This document shows, in pieces, positions 44,875 through 53,560 of a DNA stretch of 64,000 nt. The DNA comes from Streptomyces griseorubiginosus. GTDB lineage: Bacteria > Actinomycetota > Actinomycetes > Streptomycetales > Streptomycetaceae. The stretch lies in contig NZ_KQ948739.1 in the NCBI RefSeq assembly GCF_001514195.1, positions 111,279-175,278 on the forward strand, written 5' to 3'. Position numbers and translations under genes: made by a program. The notes beneath the pieces are model-generated. The model worked only from the letters and a program-made list of their open reading frames with translations, was not told the DNA's origin and searched no databases. Numbering within the stretch: the first letter of the stretch is position 1; every line of letters starts with the position of its first letter.

Positions 44875-45587
44875 TTCGCGGCCTCGCTCCCCTGCTGCCG
44901 GGGCTGCTCCTCGGCCGTGGCTGGGGTCGATGTCGTGCCGGGGGCCGCGGCTGCGGCCTCCTCGGCCTCCGCCGACTCGCGGCGGACCGTGACGACCCGC
45001 TGGATCAGCGTGACGAGGCTGCCGACGGCGACGATCCACAGGGCGACCGGCAGCAGGTACTGGATGCCCGGCACACCGAACTTGTGCAGGCCCGAGAGAC
45101 CGGCCGCGACGAGGGAGATCACCAGGCGCTCGGCGCGCTCCACGAGGCCGTTGACGGCGACCGGCAGCCCGATCGACTCGCCCCGGGCCTTGGTGTACGA
45201 CACCACCTGGCCGCTGGCCAGGCAGAAGATGGAGACCGCGCACAGGGCGATGTCGTCGCCGCCCCCGGCGTACCAGAGGGCGAAGCCGCCGAAGATCGCG
45301 CCGTCGGCGACGCGGTCGAGCGTGGAGTCGAGGAAGGCGCCCCAGCGGCTGGAGCGGCCGAGCTGGCGGGCCATGTTGCCGTCGACGAGGTCGGAGAACA
45401 CGAACAGCGTGATCACGACCGTGCCCCAGAAGAACTCGCCCATGGGGTAGAAGACCAGCGCGCCCGCCATCACGCCGGCCGTGCCGAGGAGCGTGACCGT
45501 GTCGGGGCTGACGCCCCTTCTGATCAGAAATGAGGCGAACGGGGTGAGGACACGCGTGAAGAATGCACGCGCGTACTTGTTCAGCAT
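44871..45587 (-). CDS. pgsA: CDP-alcohol phosphatidyltransferase, probable phosphatidylinositol (phosphate) synthase
   Basis: 238 residues from ATG 45585-45587 (MLNKYARAFFTRVLTPFA). The CDP-alcohol signature spans Asp66 to Asp91: DLVDGNMAR then GAFLDSTLD, all four acids present. Six membrane helices; an Ala/Glu/Thr-rich tail at the end. Makes phosphatidylinositol phosphate from CDP-diacylglycerol and inositol phosphate in actinobacteria, feeding PimA and the acyltransferase encoded next. The frame upstream of the ATG is not used. Confidence 0.9.
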   Translation of the reverse strand: MLNKYARAFFTRVLTPFASFLIRRGVSPDTVTLLGTAGVMAGALVFYPMGEFFWGTVVITLFVFSDLVDGNMARQLGRSSRWGAFLDSTLDRVADGAIFGGFALWYAGGGDDIALCAVSIFCLASGQVVSYTKARGESIGLPVAVNGLVERAERLVISLVAAGLSGLHKFGVPGIQYLLPVALWIVAVGSLVTLIQRVVTVRRESAEAEEAAAAAPGTTSTPATAEEQPRQQGSEAAK

Positions 45588-45858
45588 GGCCTTCCCGACG
45601 GTCGGTGTGGCCGGCTCGGCCCCTGCTGGCCACCGGCTGGCCCATCGTAGCCACGCGCGCGCGGGCGGCGGCCGGGCACCCGGAGCGTCCGTGGCGGACG
45701 TGCCGCCCCGGACCGCGGCGGGATCGCGTCCGTCGTATGGACGCACCGTGACGGGAGTGGAAAGCTCGAAGGACCGCGGGCGTCACCGGAGCCGCACCGC
45801 ACGCGGGTCCGCATGTCCGCGCCCACAGATGACCTCACCGTGCACGGGAGGCAAGGCC

Positions 45859-48057
45859 ATGGGCGACAAGGCGAACGCACACCCCGGAGCCGCCGGCAGG
45901 GCAACAGCGGCCGACCACCCCGCGTCCGTACGGAATGTGGTGCTGGTCGGCCACTCCGGTTCGGGCAAGACGACATTGGTGGAAGCTCTCGCGCTGACGG
46001 CGGGGGCGGTGAACCGGGCGGGCCGCGTGGAGGACGGCGGCACCGTCTCGGACTACGACGAGATCGAGCACCGGCAGCAGCGCTCGGTCCAGCTCTCCCT
46101 GGTGCCCGTCGAATGGGACGGGTACAAGATCAACCTTCTGGACACCCCCGGATACGCCGACTTCGTCGGGGAGCTCAGGGCCGGTCTGCGAGCGGCGGAC
46201 GCGGCCCTTTTCGTCGTCTCGGCCTCGGACGGGGTGGACGGCTCCACGCGCATGGTGTGGGAGGAGTGCGCGGCCGTCGGGATGCCCCGGGCCATCGTCG
46301 TCACGCACCTGGAGGCCGCGCGGGCGGACTTCGAGGAGATGACCCGGATCTGCGCGGAGACCTTCGGCGGCGACGACCCCGACGCCGTACTGCCGCTCTA
46401 CCTGCCTCTGCGCGGCCCGCAGGGACCCGACGGGCACGCGCCCGTGACCGGTCTGACCGGGCTGTTGTCGCAGAAGCTGTTCGACTACTCGTCCGGGGAG
46501 CGCAAGGAGTCGGAGCCCGGCGAGGACCTGCTGCCGGAGATCGAGGAGGCCCGCAACCGGCTCATCGAGGGGATCATCTCGGAGAGCGAGGACGAGACCC
46601 TCATGGACCGCTATCTGGGCGGCGAGGAGATCGACTTCAAGACGCTCGTGGAGGACCTGGAGCGGGCCGTCGCGCGGGGGGTGTTCCATCCGGTCCTGGC
46701 CGCCGCCCCGGCCGCCGACGGCGCCCGGCAGGGGCTCGGCACGGTCGAGCTGCTGGAACTGGTCACGGGCGGCTTCCCGACGCCGTTCGAGCACCCCACA
46801 CCGGGCGTCACGACCATCGACGGCAAGCCGCGCGAGATCAAGGCGTGCGACACCGAGGGCCCGCTGGTCGCGGAGGTCGTGAAGACCGCGTCCGACCCGT
46901 ACGTCGGCCGTATCTCGCTGGTGCGGGTCTTCTCCGGGACCCTGCGCCCGGACGAGACGGTCCATGTCTCCGGGCACGGGCTCGCCGACCGCGGGCACGA
47001 GGACCACGACGTCGACGAGCGCATCGGCGCCCTGTCCGCGCCCTTCGGCAAGCAGCACCGGCAGCTGTCGCACTGCATCGCGGGCGACCTCGCGTGCGTG
47101 GCGAAGCTCAGCCGCGCGGAGACCGGCGACACGCTCTCCGCCAAGGACGACCCGCTGCTCATGGAGCCGTGGGAGATGCCCGACCCGCTGCTGCCGCTCG
47201 CCATCCAGGCGCACAGCAAGGCGGACGAGGACAAGCTCTCCCAGGGCCTGTCCCGGCTGGTCGCCGAGGACCCGACCATGCGGCTCGAACAGAACCAGGA
47301 CACCCACCAGGTGGTGCTGTGGTGCCTGGGCGAGGCGCACGCCGACGTGGCCCTGGAGCGGCTGCGCAGCCGGTACGGCGTGCAGGTGGACGTCGTACCG
47401 CACCGGGTGTCGCTGCGGGAGACGTTCGCCCAGAAGGCGGCTGGGCGCGGGCGGCACGTCAAGCAGTCCGGCGGGCACGGGCAGTTCGCCATCTGCGAGA
47501 TCGAGGTGGAGCCGCTGCCGGGCGGTTCGGGCATCGAGTTCGTGGACAAGGTCGTCGGCGGCGCGGTGCCACGGCAGTTCATCCCGTCCGTCGAGAAGGG
47601 GATCAGGGCGCAGGCCGCCAAGGGGGTCGCGACCGGCCATCAGCTCATCGACGTACGGGTGACGCTCCTGGACGGCAAGGCGCACTCCGTGGACTCCTCG
47701 GACGCCGCGTTCCAGACCGCCGGCGCGCTGGCGCTCAGGGAGGCCGCGGCGGACGCCCGCATCCATCTGCTGGAGCCGGTCGCCGAGGTGTCCGTGCTGG
47801 TCGGCGACGACTACGTGGGCGCCGTGATGAGCGACCTGTCCGGGCGGCGGGGCCGGGTGCTCGGCACCGAGCAGACCAACGGCGCACGCACGCTGATCAA
47901 GGCCGAGGTGCCCGAGATCGAGATCGGCCGGTACGCGGTCGACCTGAGGTCCCTGTCGCACGGCACCGCGCGTTTCAGCCGTTCCTACGCGCGGCACGAA
48001 CCCATGCCGCCGCAGATCGCCGAGAGGATCCGTGAAGAGGCGCGTGAGGCCTCGTAG
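45859..48057 (+). CDS. Elongation factor G-like GTPase (EF-G2 type)
   Basis: 732 residues from ATG 45859, SD GGGAGG nine to thirteen bases upstream. All EF-G domains are present, but G1 is GHSGSGKTT (31-39) rather than AHxDxGKT, G3 is DTPGYADF (95-102), and the G4 NKxD is replaced by THLE (149-152). Domain IV retains KQSGGHGQFAICEIEVEP. Similar to mycobacterial FusA2, which is not the main translocase. It lies between pgsA and an unrecognised membrane protein, interrupting the order seen in mycobacteria. Ribosome binding is plausible; role unknown. Confidence 0.88.
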   Translation: MGDKANAHPGAAGRATAADHPASVRNVVLVGHSGSGKTTLVEALALTAGAVNRAGRVEDGGTVSDYDEIEHRQQRSVQLSLVPVEWDGYKINLLDTPGYADFVGELRAGLRAADAALFVVSASDGVDGSTRMVWEECAAVGMPRAIVVTHLEAARADFEEMTRICAETFGGDDPDAVLPLYLPLRGPQGPDGHAPVTGLTGLLSQKLFDYSSGERKESEPGEDLLPEIEEARNRLIEGIISESEDETLMDRYLGGEEIDFKTLVEDLERAVARGVFHPVLAAAPAADGARQGLGTVELLELVTGGFPTPFEHPTPGVTTIDGKPREIKACDTEGPLVAEVVKTASDPYVGRISLVRVFSGTLRPDETVHVSGHGLADRGHEDHDVDERIGALSAPFGKQHRQLSHCIAGDLACVAKLSRAETGDTLSAKDDPLLMEPWEMPDPLLPLAIQAHSKADEDKLSQGLSRLVAEDPTMRLEQNQDTHQVVLWCLGEAHADVALERLRSRYGVQVDVVPHRVSLRETFAQKAAGRGRHVKQSGGHGQFAICEIEVEPLPGGSGIEFVDKVVGGAVPRQFIPSVEKGIRAQAAKGVATGHQLIDVRVTLLDGKAHSVDSSDAAFQTAGALALREAAADARIHLLEPVAEVSVLVGDDYVGAVMSDLSGRRGRVLGTEQTNGARTLIKAEVPEIEIGRYAVDLRSLSHGTARFSRSYARHEPMPPQIAERIREEAREAS

Positions 48058-48252
48058 TTGGTGCGGGACCGGGGACAAGTGGCTTCCGGCGGCGCACGGG
48101 TGGCGTTCCGCGCCCCACAAGTGACCCGTACGGAACGCTTCCTTCCGATTCGGCGGGCGGCTTCGGCCGTCCGCCGACTAATGTCAGCGCCGACAGATAC
48201 GCTGATGACCTGATCAACAGGTGTGCGGAGTACGGAAGTCGGGAAGGCCGCA

Positions 48253-48288
48253 GTGGGTGAGTCCGGCGGCGATCGGGGGCGGGAATGA
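48253..48288 (+). CDS. Possible leader ORF ahead of the membrane protein
   Basis: GTG 48253, preceded by GGGAAGG, opens an 11-codon frame (MGESGGDRGRE) whose stop overlaps ATG 48285 by 4 bases. An in-frame GTG at 48223 would make it 21 codons. It could translationally couple the next gene, which otherwise has only a weak SD. Small and unproven. Confidence 0.25.
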   Translation: MGESGGDRGRE

Positions 48289-49946
48289 CCGTTGACGGCG
48301 GTTACGCGGACATCTTCGGTCCGCAGGTGCCGCGCACGGGTGACGAGGCACAGACGGCCACCTTCGCGCTGGCCTCGGCGGCCTATCGGGACAGTCCGGT
48401 GGAGGAGATCCTCAAGGCCAACAACGAATGGCACGAGTCGGCCGTCAAGGGCGGCCGCAAGTGGGCGAGGATCTTCCGCCCCAACCTGGGCGAGGCCTTC
48501 TCCACTGCGGTGATCATCCGCATGCTCGGAAAGGGCCGCAAGCCCCTCATCCAGTCCTTCGGCGCGGAGCCCCAGGTCGTGGTCGAGCACTGCCTCGCGG
48601 CCAACAACATCCGCCGGGACCGGGACAACTGGCTGACCGCCGTCATGGTGCTGTGCGGGCTGCTCTTCCTGCCCGGCCTCCTGGTCTGGCTGCTGATCTT
48701 CACCCTGCGCACCAATGTCGCCCGGCGCGAGGACAAGCAGGCCGGGGCGCTCGCCACCGCACTGCTGGTCGCGGTGGGCGCGCTCGCCGTGCTCTTCCTG
48801 ATCAAGATGCCGTTCGCAGGCTTCTGGGGCTGGTACGCACGCGCGTGCGTGGTCCTGCCCGTGGTCGGCTGGTTCTGGGCCAAGCAGATCTGCGAGCGCA
48901 CCGCGACGGATCTGCGGGAGCGCTGGGCGAGTCTGCTGGCCGGCAGCAGCGTGGGCGCCAAGGTGCCCGAGGCGGTGCCGAGCAACCCCGGCGAGACCGC
49001 GGCCGAGCAACTGCGCCAGTCCCTCGCCCACCTCAGCGCCGAGCAGCAGTCCAACTCGGTCTTCTACGCCGGGCCCAAGGGCATACTCGGCATGGGCACC
49101 CGCTGGGGCAGCTGGCAGCTGGCCGAGGACCTGGTCTCCGCCGACCCCACCCGGGAGATCCACCCCTTCCGCAGCTGGGACGTCATCCGCTCCATCCACG
49201 ACCAGCTGCGGATGCTGGAGCGCAACACCATCAACACCGGAGGCTTCCCGAAGCCGACCGTACGGCACTGGATCGTCACCCCGATCGCGGAAGGCTCGAA
49301 GGAGGTGTCCCGGCCCGGCGGCACCGACGTGGACGCGTACCAGGTCAAGAGCCACGCGATACAGGACATCTGCAACAAGCAGCAGTTCGGCGGCGGCGAC
49401 CGGCACTACCTGGGCGTGCAGTGGACGCTGTGGGAGGGCCAGCTGGTCCTCACCATGCTGATCACCGTGACCGTGCTGCACGAGACGCTGCGCATCGAGG
49501 TCACCGGGCACGCGCTGGGGCCGGTGCACGGACTGTTCACGTCGAAGCCGGCGGCCAAGGAGAAGGAGGTCGCCAAGTCGATCCGGTTCTGGGAGACCCG
49601 GAAGATCAAGCTCCCGCTGGTCGACGCCGACGAGGTGGTCCGCCTCGCCGCCCGGGCCCCCCTGACCCGCTATCCCCCGCTGCTCAACTGGCTCGGCGGC
49701 TCGCTCGCCCTGCCCGAGCCGTTCGGTCTGCGGCACGCCTGGGCGGACCGGCCGTGGCGGCACCGCTTCATGGCCGACGACGCGCTGCGCGCCGCGACTC
49801 CGGTCCTGCGGGTCGTGCACTCGGCGGCGATAAGGGTCCTGGCGGAGAACGGCGTGGACACCGAGAAGTTCGGCACGCGCGCGGGGTTCCTGAGCACGCA
49901 GGTGCAGGATGTGTCGCCGCGGAAGGCGGACGTCTACGACGCGTAG
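48285..49946 (+). CDS. Unrecognised membrane protein with large cytoplasmic domains
   Basis: 553 residues from ATG 48285. I do not recognise the family. Residues 1 to about 112 are soluble, with FGPQVPRTGDEAQTATFAL and a basic patch; three membrane segments follow (about 113-137 LTAVMVLCGLLFLPGLLVWL, 148-166, 174-192). The large soluble C-terminal part has DPTREIHPFRSWDVIRSIHD and GGDRHYLGVQWTLWEGQLVL, without a catalytic motif known to me. The next gene is convergent beyond a repeat-derived terminator; EF-G2 precedes it by 227 bases. Confidence 0.75.
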   Translation: MTVDGGYADIFGPQVPRTGDEAQTATFALASAAYRDSPVEEILKANNEWHESAVKGGRKWARIFRPNLGEAFSTAVIIRMLGKGRKPLIQSFGAEPQVVVEHCLAANNIRRDRDNWLTAVMVLCGLLFLPGLLVWLLIFTLRTNVARREDKQAGALATALLVAVGALAVLFLIKMPFAGFWGWYARACVVLPVVGWFWAKQICERTATDLRERWASLLAGSSVGAKVPEAVPSNPGETAAEQLRQSLAHLSAEQQSNSVFYAGPKGILGMGTRWGSWQLAEDLVSADPTREIHPFRSWDVIRSIHDQLRMLERNTINTGGFPKPTVRHWIVTPIAEGSKEVSRPGGTDVDAYQVKSHAIQDICNKQQFGGGDRHYLGVQWTLWEGQLVLTMLITVTVLHETLRIEVTGHALGPVHGLFTSKPAAKEKEVAKSIRFWETRKIKLPLVDADEVVRLAARAPLTRYPPLLNWLGGSLALPEPFGLRHAWADRPWRHRFMADDALRAATPVLRVVHSAAIRVLAENGVDTEKFGTRAGFLSTQVQDVSPRKADVYDA

Positions 49947-49996
49947 GCCTCCGGCGGTTGGGCCGTCTTTGGCGTGCGGGTGGGTCGGGGTTGCGG

Positions 49997-50065
49997 TCCC
50001 TGGGGGCTGCGCCCCCAGACCCCCCTTCGGCCTGCGGCCTCGTCCTCAAACGCCGGACGGGCTGC
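49997..50065. repeat. Streptomyces-type intergenic repeat with terminator hairpin
   Basis: Begins with the hairpin CTGGGGGC-TGC-GCCCCCAG (50000-50018) followed by CAGACCCCCCTTCGGCC and later CTCAAACGCCGGACGGGCTG (50044-50063), a combination I recall as dispersed in Streptomyces genomes. It separates two convergent genes and its right end supplies the last codons and stop of the HIT gene. Confidence 0.65.
50000..50018. terminator. Short perfect hairpin between convergent genes
   Basis: Eight-base arms 50000-50007 and 50011-50018 around TGC, between stops at 49946 and 50046. Confidence 0.6.
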
Positions 50066-50612
50066 CTGTCTTAGGCCAGGCCTCCGACAGCATCTTCCTC
50101 GTGTCGCCCAACAGCTGCGGCAGCACCTTCGTGTGGCCGACGACCGGCATGAAGTTCGTGTCGCCGCCCCAGCGGGGGACGATGTGCTGGTGGAGGTGGG
50201 CGGCGATGCCCGCGCCCGCAACCGTGCCCTGGTTCATGCCGATGTTGAAACCGTGCGCGCCGGAGGCCGTGCGCAGAGCCGTCATCGCCTGCTTGGTCAG
50301 CGCGGCCAGCTCGGCGGTCTCCGGCTCGGTGAGGTCGGTGTAGTCGGCCACATGACGGTAGGGCACGACCATGAGGTGGCCGCCGGTGTACGGGTAGAGG
50401 TTGAGCACCGCGTACACCAGTTCGCCGCGGCGGACGATCAGGCCGTCCTCGTCGGACTTGGCCGGGATCGAGCAGAAGGGACAGCCGTCGTCGGCACCCG
50501 GGCCGGTCGGCTTGTTCTCACCCTGGATGTAGGCCATCCGGTGGGGTGTCCACAGACGCTGGAACGCGTCCTGCGTCCCCACTCCCAACTGCTGCTCCGG
50601 CTCACTCGTCAT
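50046..50612 (-). CDS. HIT-family hydrolase (Ap4A phosphorylase/hydrolase-like)
   Basis: 188 residues from ATG 50610-50612 (MTSEPEQQLGVGTQDAFQRL). Zinc ligand CPFCSIPAK, dinucleotide-binding NLYPYTGGHLMVVPYRH, and the histidine triad AAHLHQHIVPRW. The mycobacterial orthologue between pgsA and thrS (Rv2613c from memory) is an Ap4A phosphorylase. The last six codons (GSPSGV) and the stop are part of a dispersed repeat. The ORF continues upstream but lacks similarity. Confidence 0.88.
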   Translation of the reverse strand: MTSEPEQQLGVGTQDAFQRLWTPHRMAYIQGENKPTGPGADDGCPFCSIPAKSDEDGLIVRRGELVYAVLNLYPYTGGHLMVVPYRHVADYTDLTEPETAELAALTKQAMTALRTASGAHGFNIGMNQGTVAGAGIAAHLHQHIVPRWGGDTNFMPVVGHTKVLPQLLGDTRKMLSEAWPKTGSPSGV

Positions 50613-50691
50613 GCCATGCAGCATATGGCTTCGCCCGTTCGCGCCGTGTCGGCGGGGTTGTGCGAAAAGCGGCCCGGGCCAAGCTGGGCAC

Positions 50692-51522
50692 GTGGACGAC
50701 GACACCGGCACACACCCCGACGACGATCACATGGACCACGGCGACGGCGGGCACGAAGGCCATGGCACGGGTGGGCACCAGAGCCACGGCACCGACCGGC
50801 CCCCGCGCACCGGCACCGGCACCGGCACCCATCCAGGCACCGACACAAGCCCCTCCGCCCACGCCCCCGGCGCCCCCCACCGCCTCACCCTCTGGGAGCA
50901 GCGCACCGAGATCATGCTCGCCGTCGCCTCCATGGCCTTCCTCGTCGCCTACGCCGTCCGCGTCCTGGCCACCGGTCTTCCCCAGGCCGCGCTCGATCTC
51001 TGTCTGGCGGTCACCATGGCCGCCTGGGCGCTGTTCGCCGTCGACTACGCGGTGCGCTGGCGGCTCAGCGGGCAGGGGCGGCGCTTCGTACGGCGACACG
51101 TGCTGGACACCGTCGTGCTGCTGCTGCCGCTGCTGCGGCCCCTCAGGATCGTCAAGGCGTACGAGGCCATCCAGCGCCGGCACGGACAGCCCCGGCTCCC
51201 GCTGCACGGGCGGGTGATGGCGTACTCCGGCCTGTCGACCCTCCTGCTGGGCTTCACCGGTGCCCTGGCCGTCTTCCAGCAGGAACGCGATGCCCCCGGC
51301 ACGACCATGCCCACCTTCGGCGACGCCGTCTGGTGGACCTGCGCCACCCTCACCACCGTCGGCTACGGCGATGTCGCCCCGGTGACTCCGCTGGGGCGTC
51401 TGATCGCGGTCGGCGTGATGATGATCGGGCTGGCCCTGCTCGCCGCCGTGACCGGCACCTTCGCCTCCTGGCTGCTCCAGGTCTTCGCCCGCGAGGACGA
51501 CGAAAGGCCCCCGGGGAGCTGA
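50692..51522 (+). CDS. Voltage-gated-type potassium channel with His/Asp-rich N-terminus
   Basis: 276 residues from GTG 50692. The first 34 residues contain seven His and many Asp (VDDDTGTHPDDDHMDHGDGG...), then a Pro/Thr linker. Membrane segments S1 (about 75-94), S2 (102-123), S3 (138-149), an S4-like LRPLRIVKAYEAIQRR with three to four basic residues, S5 (about 175-195), pore helix with selectivity filter TVGYGD (222-227) and S6 (237-262). No cytoplasmic RCK domain. It is divergent from the HIT gene and convergent with thrS. The His-rich tail could bind metal or protons; that is inference. Confidence 0.88.
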   Translation: MDDDTGTHPDDDHMDHGDGGHEGHGTGGHQSHGTDRPPRTGTGTGTHPGTDTSPSAHAPGAPHRLTLWEQRTEIMLAVASMAFLVAYAVRVLATGLPQAALDLCLAVTMAAWALFAVDYAVRWRLSGQGRRFVRRHVLDTVVLLLPLLRPLRIVKAYEAIQRRHGQPRLPLHGRVMAYSGLSTLLLGFTGALAVFQQERDAPGTTMPTFGDAVWWTCATLTTVGYGDVAPVTPLGRLIAVGVMMIGLALLAAVTGTFASWLLQVFAREDDERPPGS

Positions 51523-51536
51523 ACTCCCCGAGGGCC
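51506..51536. terminator. Bidirectional terminator between channel gene and thrS
   Basis: GGCCCCCGGGGAG (51506-51518) pairs with CTCCCCGAGGGCC (51524-51536), one mismatch. The channel stop codon (51520-51522) lies in the loop. Confidence 0.75.
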
Positions 51537-51594
51537 CCGCCGTACGCAACATCAGACGTACGGAACTTCAGGCGTACGGAACGTCAGACGTGCG
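51537..51594. repeat. 16-bp tandem repeat over the thrS stop codon
   Basis: Units start at 51537, 51553, 51569 and 51585 (last partial): CAGACGTACGGAACTT, CAGGCGTACGGAACGT and variants. The thrS stop (TGA complement at 51584-51586) lies at a unit junction, and each junction repeats that TCA triplet. Confidence 0.75.
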
Positions 51595-53560
51595 CCCGCT
51601 CCTCCACGACCTTCGCGATCTTCGCGATGGCCTCGTCGAAGGGGATGCCGTTCTCCTGCGAGCCGTCGCGGTAGCGGAAGGACACCGAGCCGGCCGACAT
51701 GTCCTCGTCGCCCGCGATGACCATGAAGGGCACCTTCTGCTTCTGGGCGTTGCGGATCTTCTTCTGCATCCGGTCGGAGGAGGAGTCCACCTCGACGCGC
51801 AGGCCCTGCTTCCTGGCCGCGGCCGCGAACTTCTCCAGGTACTCGACGTGCGTGTCGCCGATCGGGATGCCAACCGCCTGGACCGGGGCCAGCCATGCCG
51901 GGAAGGCGCCCGCGTAGTGCTCCAGGAGCACCGCGAAGAACCGCTCGATGGAGCCGAACAGCGCGCGGTGGATCATGACCGGACGCTGCTTGGAGCCGTC
52001 GGGCGAGGTGTACTCCAGCTCGAAGCGCTCCGGCAGGTTGAAGTCCAGCTGGATCGTCGACATCTGCCAGGTGCGGCCGATCGCGTCCTTGGTCTGGACG
52101 GAGATCTTCGGGCCGTAGAAGGCGGCGCCGCCCGGGTCGGGAACCAGCGGCAGGCCCTGCTTCTCGGCGACCTGGCGCAGGGTCTCGGTCGCCTCCTCCC
52201 AGACCTCGTCCGAGCCGACGAACTTCTCCGGGTCCTTGGTGGACAGCTCCAGGTAGAAGTCGGTCAGACCGTAGTCGCGCAGCAGGCCGAGGACGAAGGT
52301 GAGCGTCTTGTCGAGCTCCTCCGACATCTGCTCACGGGTGCAGTAGATGTGCGCGTCGTCCTGCGTGAAGCCGCGGGCACGGGTGAGGCCGTGCACCACG
52401 CCCGACTTCTCGTAGCGGTACACGGTCCCGAACTCGAAGAGGCGCAGCGGCAGTTCACGGTACGAGCGGCCGCGCGCGTCGAAGATCAGGTTGTGCATCG
52501 GGCAGTTCATGGGCTTCAGGTAGTAGTCCACGCCCTCGTCGAGCTGCATGGGCGGGTACATGCCGTCGGCGTACCAGTCCAGGTGCCCGGACTGCTCGAA
52601 GAGCTTCCCCTTCGTCGCGTGCGGGGTGTAGACGAACTCGTAGCCCTCCTCCTCGTGCCGCCGGCGCGAGTAGTCCTCCATGACCCGGCGGATGATGCCG
52701 CCCTTGGGGTGGAAGACGGCGAGGCCGGAGCCGATCTGCTCGGGGATGGAGAACAGGTCGAGTTCGGAGCCCAGCTTGCGGTGGTCGCGCTTCTCGGCCT
52801 CGGCGAGGAAGTCGAGGTACGCCTTCAGCTCGTCCTTGGTCGGCCACGCGGTGCCGTAGATGCGCTGGAGCATCGGGTTCTTCTCGCTGCCGCGCCAGTA
52901 GGCGGCCGCGTTGCGCATCAGCTTGAACGCGGGGATGTTGCGGGTCGACGGCAGGTGCGGACCGCGGCACAGGTCCTTCCAGCACAGGTCGCCGGTCTTG
53001 GCGTCGAGGTTGTCGTAGATCGTCAGCTCACCGGCGCCGACCTCGACGTCGGCGCCGTCGTCCGAGGAGGCCGAGCCCTTGAGGCCGATCAGCTCCAGCT
53101 TGTACGGCTCCGAAGCCAGCTCCTCACGGGCCGCCTCGTCGGTCACCACGCGGCGGGAGAACTTCTGCCCCCGCTTCTGGATCTCCTGCATCTTCTTCTC
53201 GATGGCCTTGAGATCCTCGGGCGTGAACGGCTTCTCGACGTCGAAGTCGTAGTAGAAGCCGTCCTTGACCGGCGGGCCGATGCCGAGCTTGGCCTCGGGG
53301 AACAGCTCCTGCACGGCCTGCGCCATGACGTGCGCGGTGGAGTGGCGCAGGATGTTCAGACCGTCCTCGGAGGAGATCTCGACCGGCTCCACGACCTCGC
53401 CCTCGGCCGGCGCGTAGGCGAGGTCCTTGAGCTCGCCTCCCACGCGCGCGGCGACGATGGAGCGCTCGCCGGCGAAGAGCTCGGCGGCCGTAGTGCCCGT
53501 CGTCACCACGCGCTCTTCCCGCTCGGAATCGCGTTGGATGATCACACGGACGTCTGACAC
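51584..53560 (-). CDS. thrS: Threonyl-tRNA synthetase
   Basis: 658 residues from GTG 53558-53560 with AGGAGAG just upstream. N-terminal TGS domain (to about 65), editing domain with HSTAHVMAQAVQELF, catalytic core with KPMNCPMHNLIF carrying a zinc ligand and motif 2 FRYEKSG-like YRYEKSGVVHGLTR, and the anticodon domain with DEDMSAGSVSFRYRDG. In the mycobacterial order it directly follows the HIT gene; here a potassium channel gene lies between. No T-box or S-adenosyl type leader is seen. Confidence 0.97.
   Translation of the reverse strand: MSDVRVIIQRDSEREERVVTTGTTAAELFAGERSIVAARVGGELKDLAYAPAEGEVVEPVEISSEDGLNILRHSTAHVMAQAVQELFPEAKLGIGPPVKDGFYYDFDVEKPFTPEDLKAIEKKMQEIQKRGQKFSRRVVTDEAAREELASEPYKLELIGLKGSASSDDGADVEVGAGELTIYDNLDAKTGDLCWKDLCRGPHLPSTRNIPAFKLMRNAAAYWRGSEKNPMLQRIYGTAWPTKDELKAYLDFLAEAEKRDHRKLGSELDLFSIPEQIGSGLAVFHPKGGIIRRVMEDYSRRRHEEEGYEFVYTPHATKGKLFEQSGHLDWYADGMYPPMQLDEGVDYYLKPMNCPMHNLIFDARGRSYRELPLRLFEFGTVYRYEKSGVVHGLTRARGFTQDDAHIYCTREQMSEELDKTLTFVLGLLRDYGLTDFYLELSTKDPEKFVGSDEVWEEATETLRQVAEKQGLPLVPDPGGAAFYGPKISVQTKDAIGRTWQMSTIQLDFNLPERFELEYTSPDGSKQRPVMIHRALFGSIERFFAVLLEHYAGAFPAWLAPVQAVGIPIGDTHVEYLEKFAAAARKQGLRVEVDSSSDRMQKKIRNAQKQKVPFMVIAGDEDMSAGSVSFRYRDGSQENGIPFDEAIAKIAKVVEERAHV

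Noticed and set aside
45588..45858. A small gene in the 271-base gap between pgsA and EF-G2
   Set aside because: Frames there are extensions of neighbours without an SD or homology; I see nothing definite in this gap.
42696..51594. Tandem repeats as a CRISPR array
   Set aside because: Units are contiguous without spacers, and there are no cas genes in the window.
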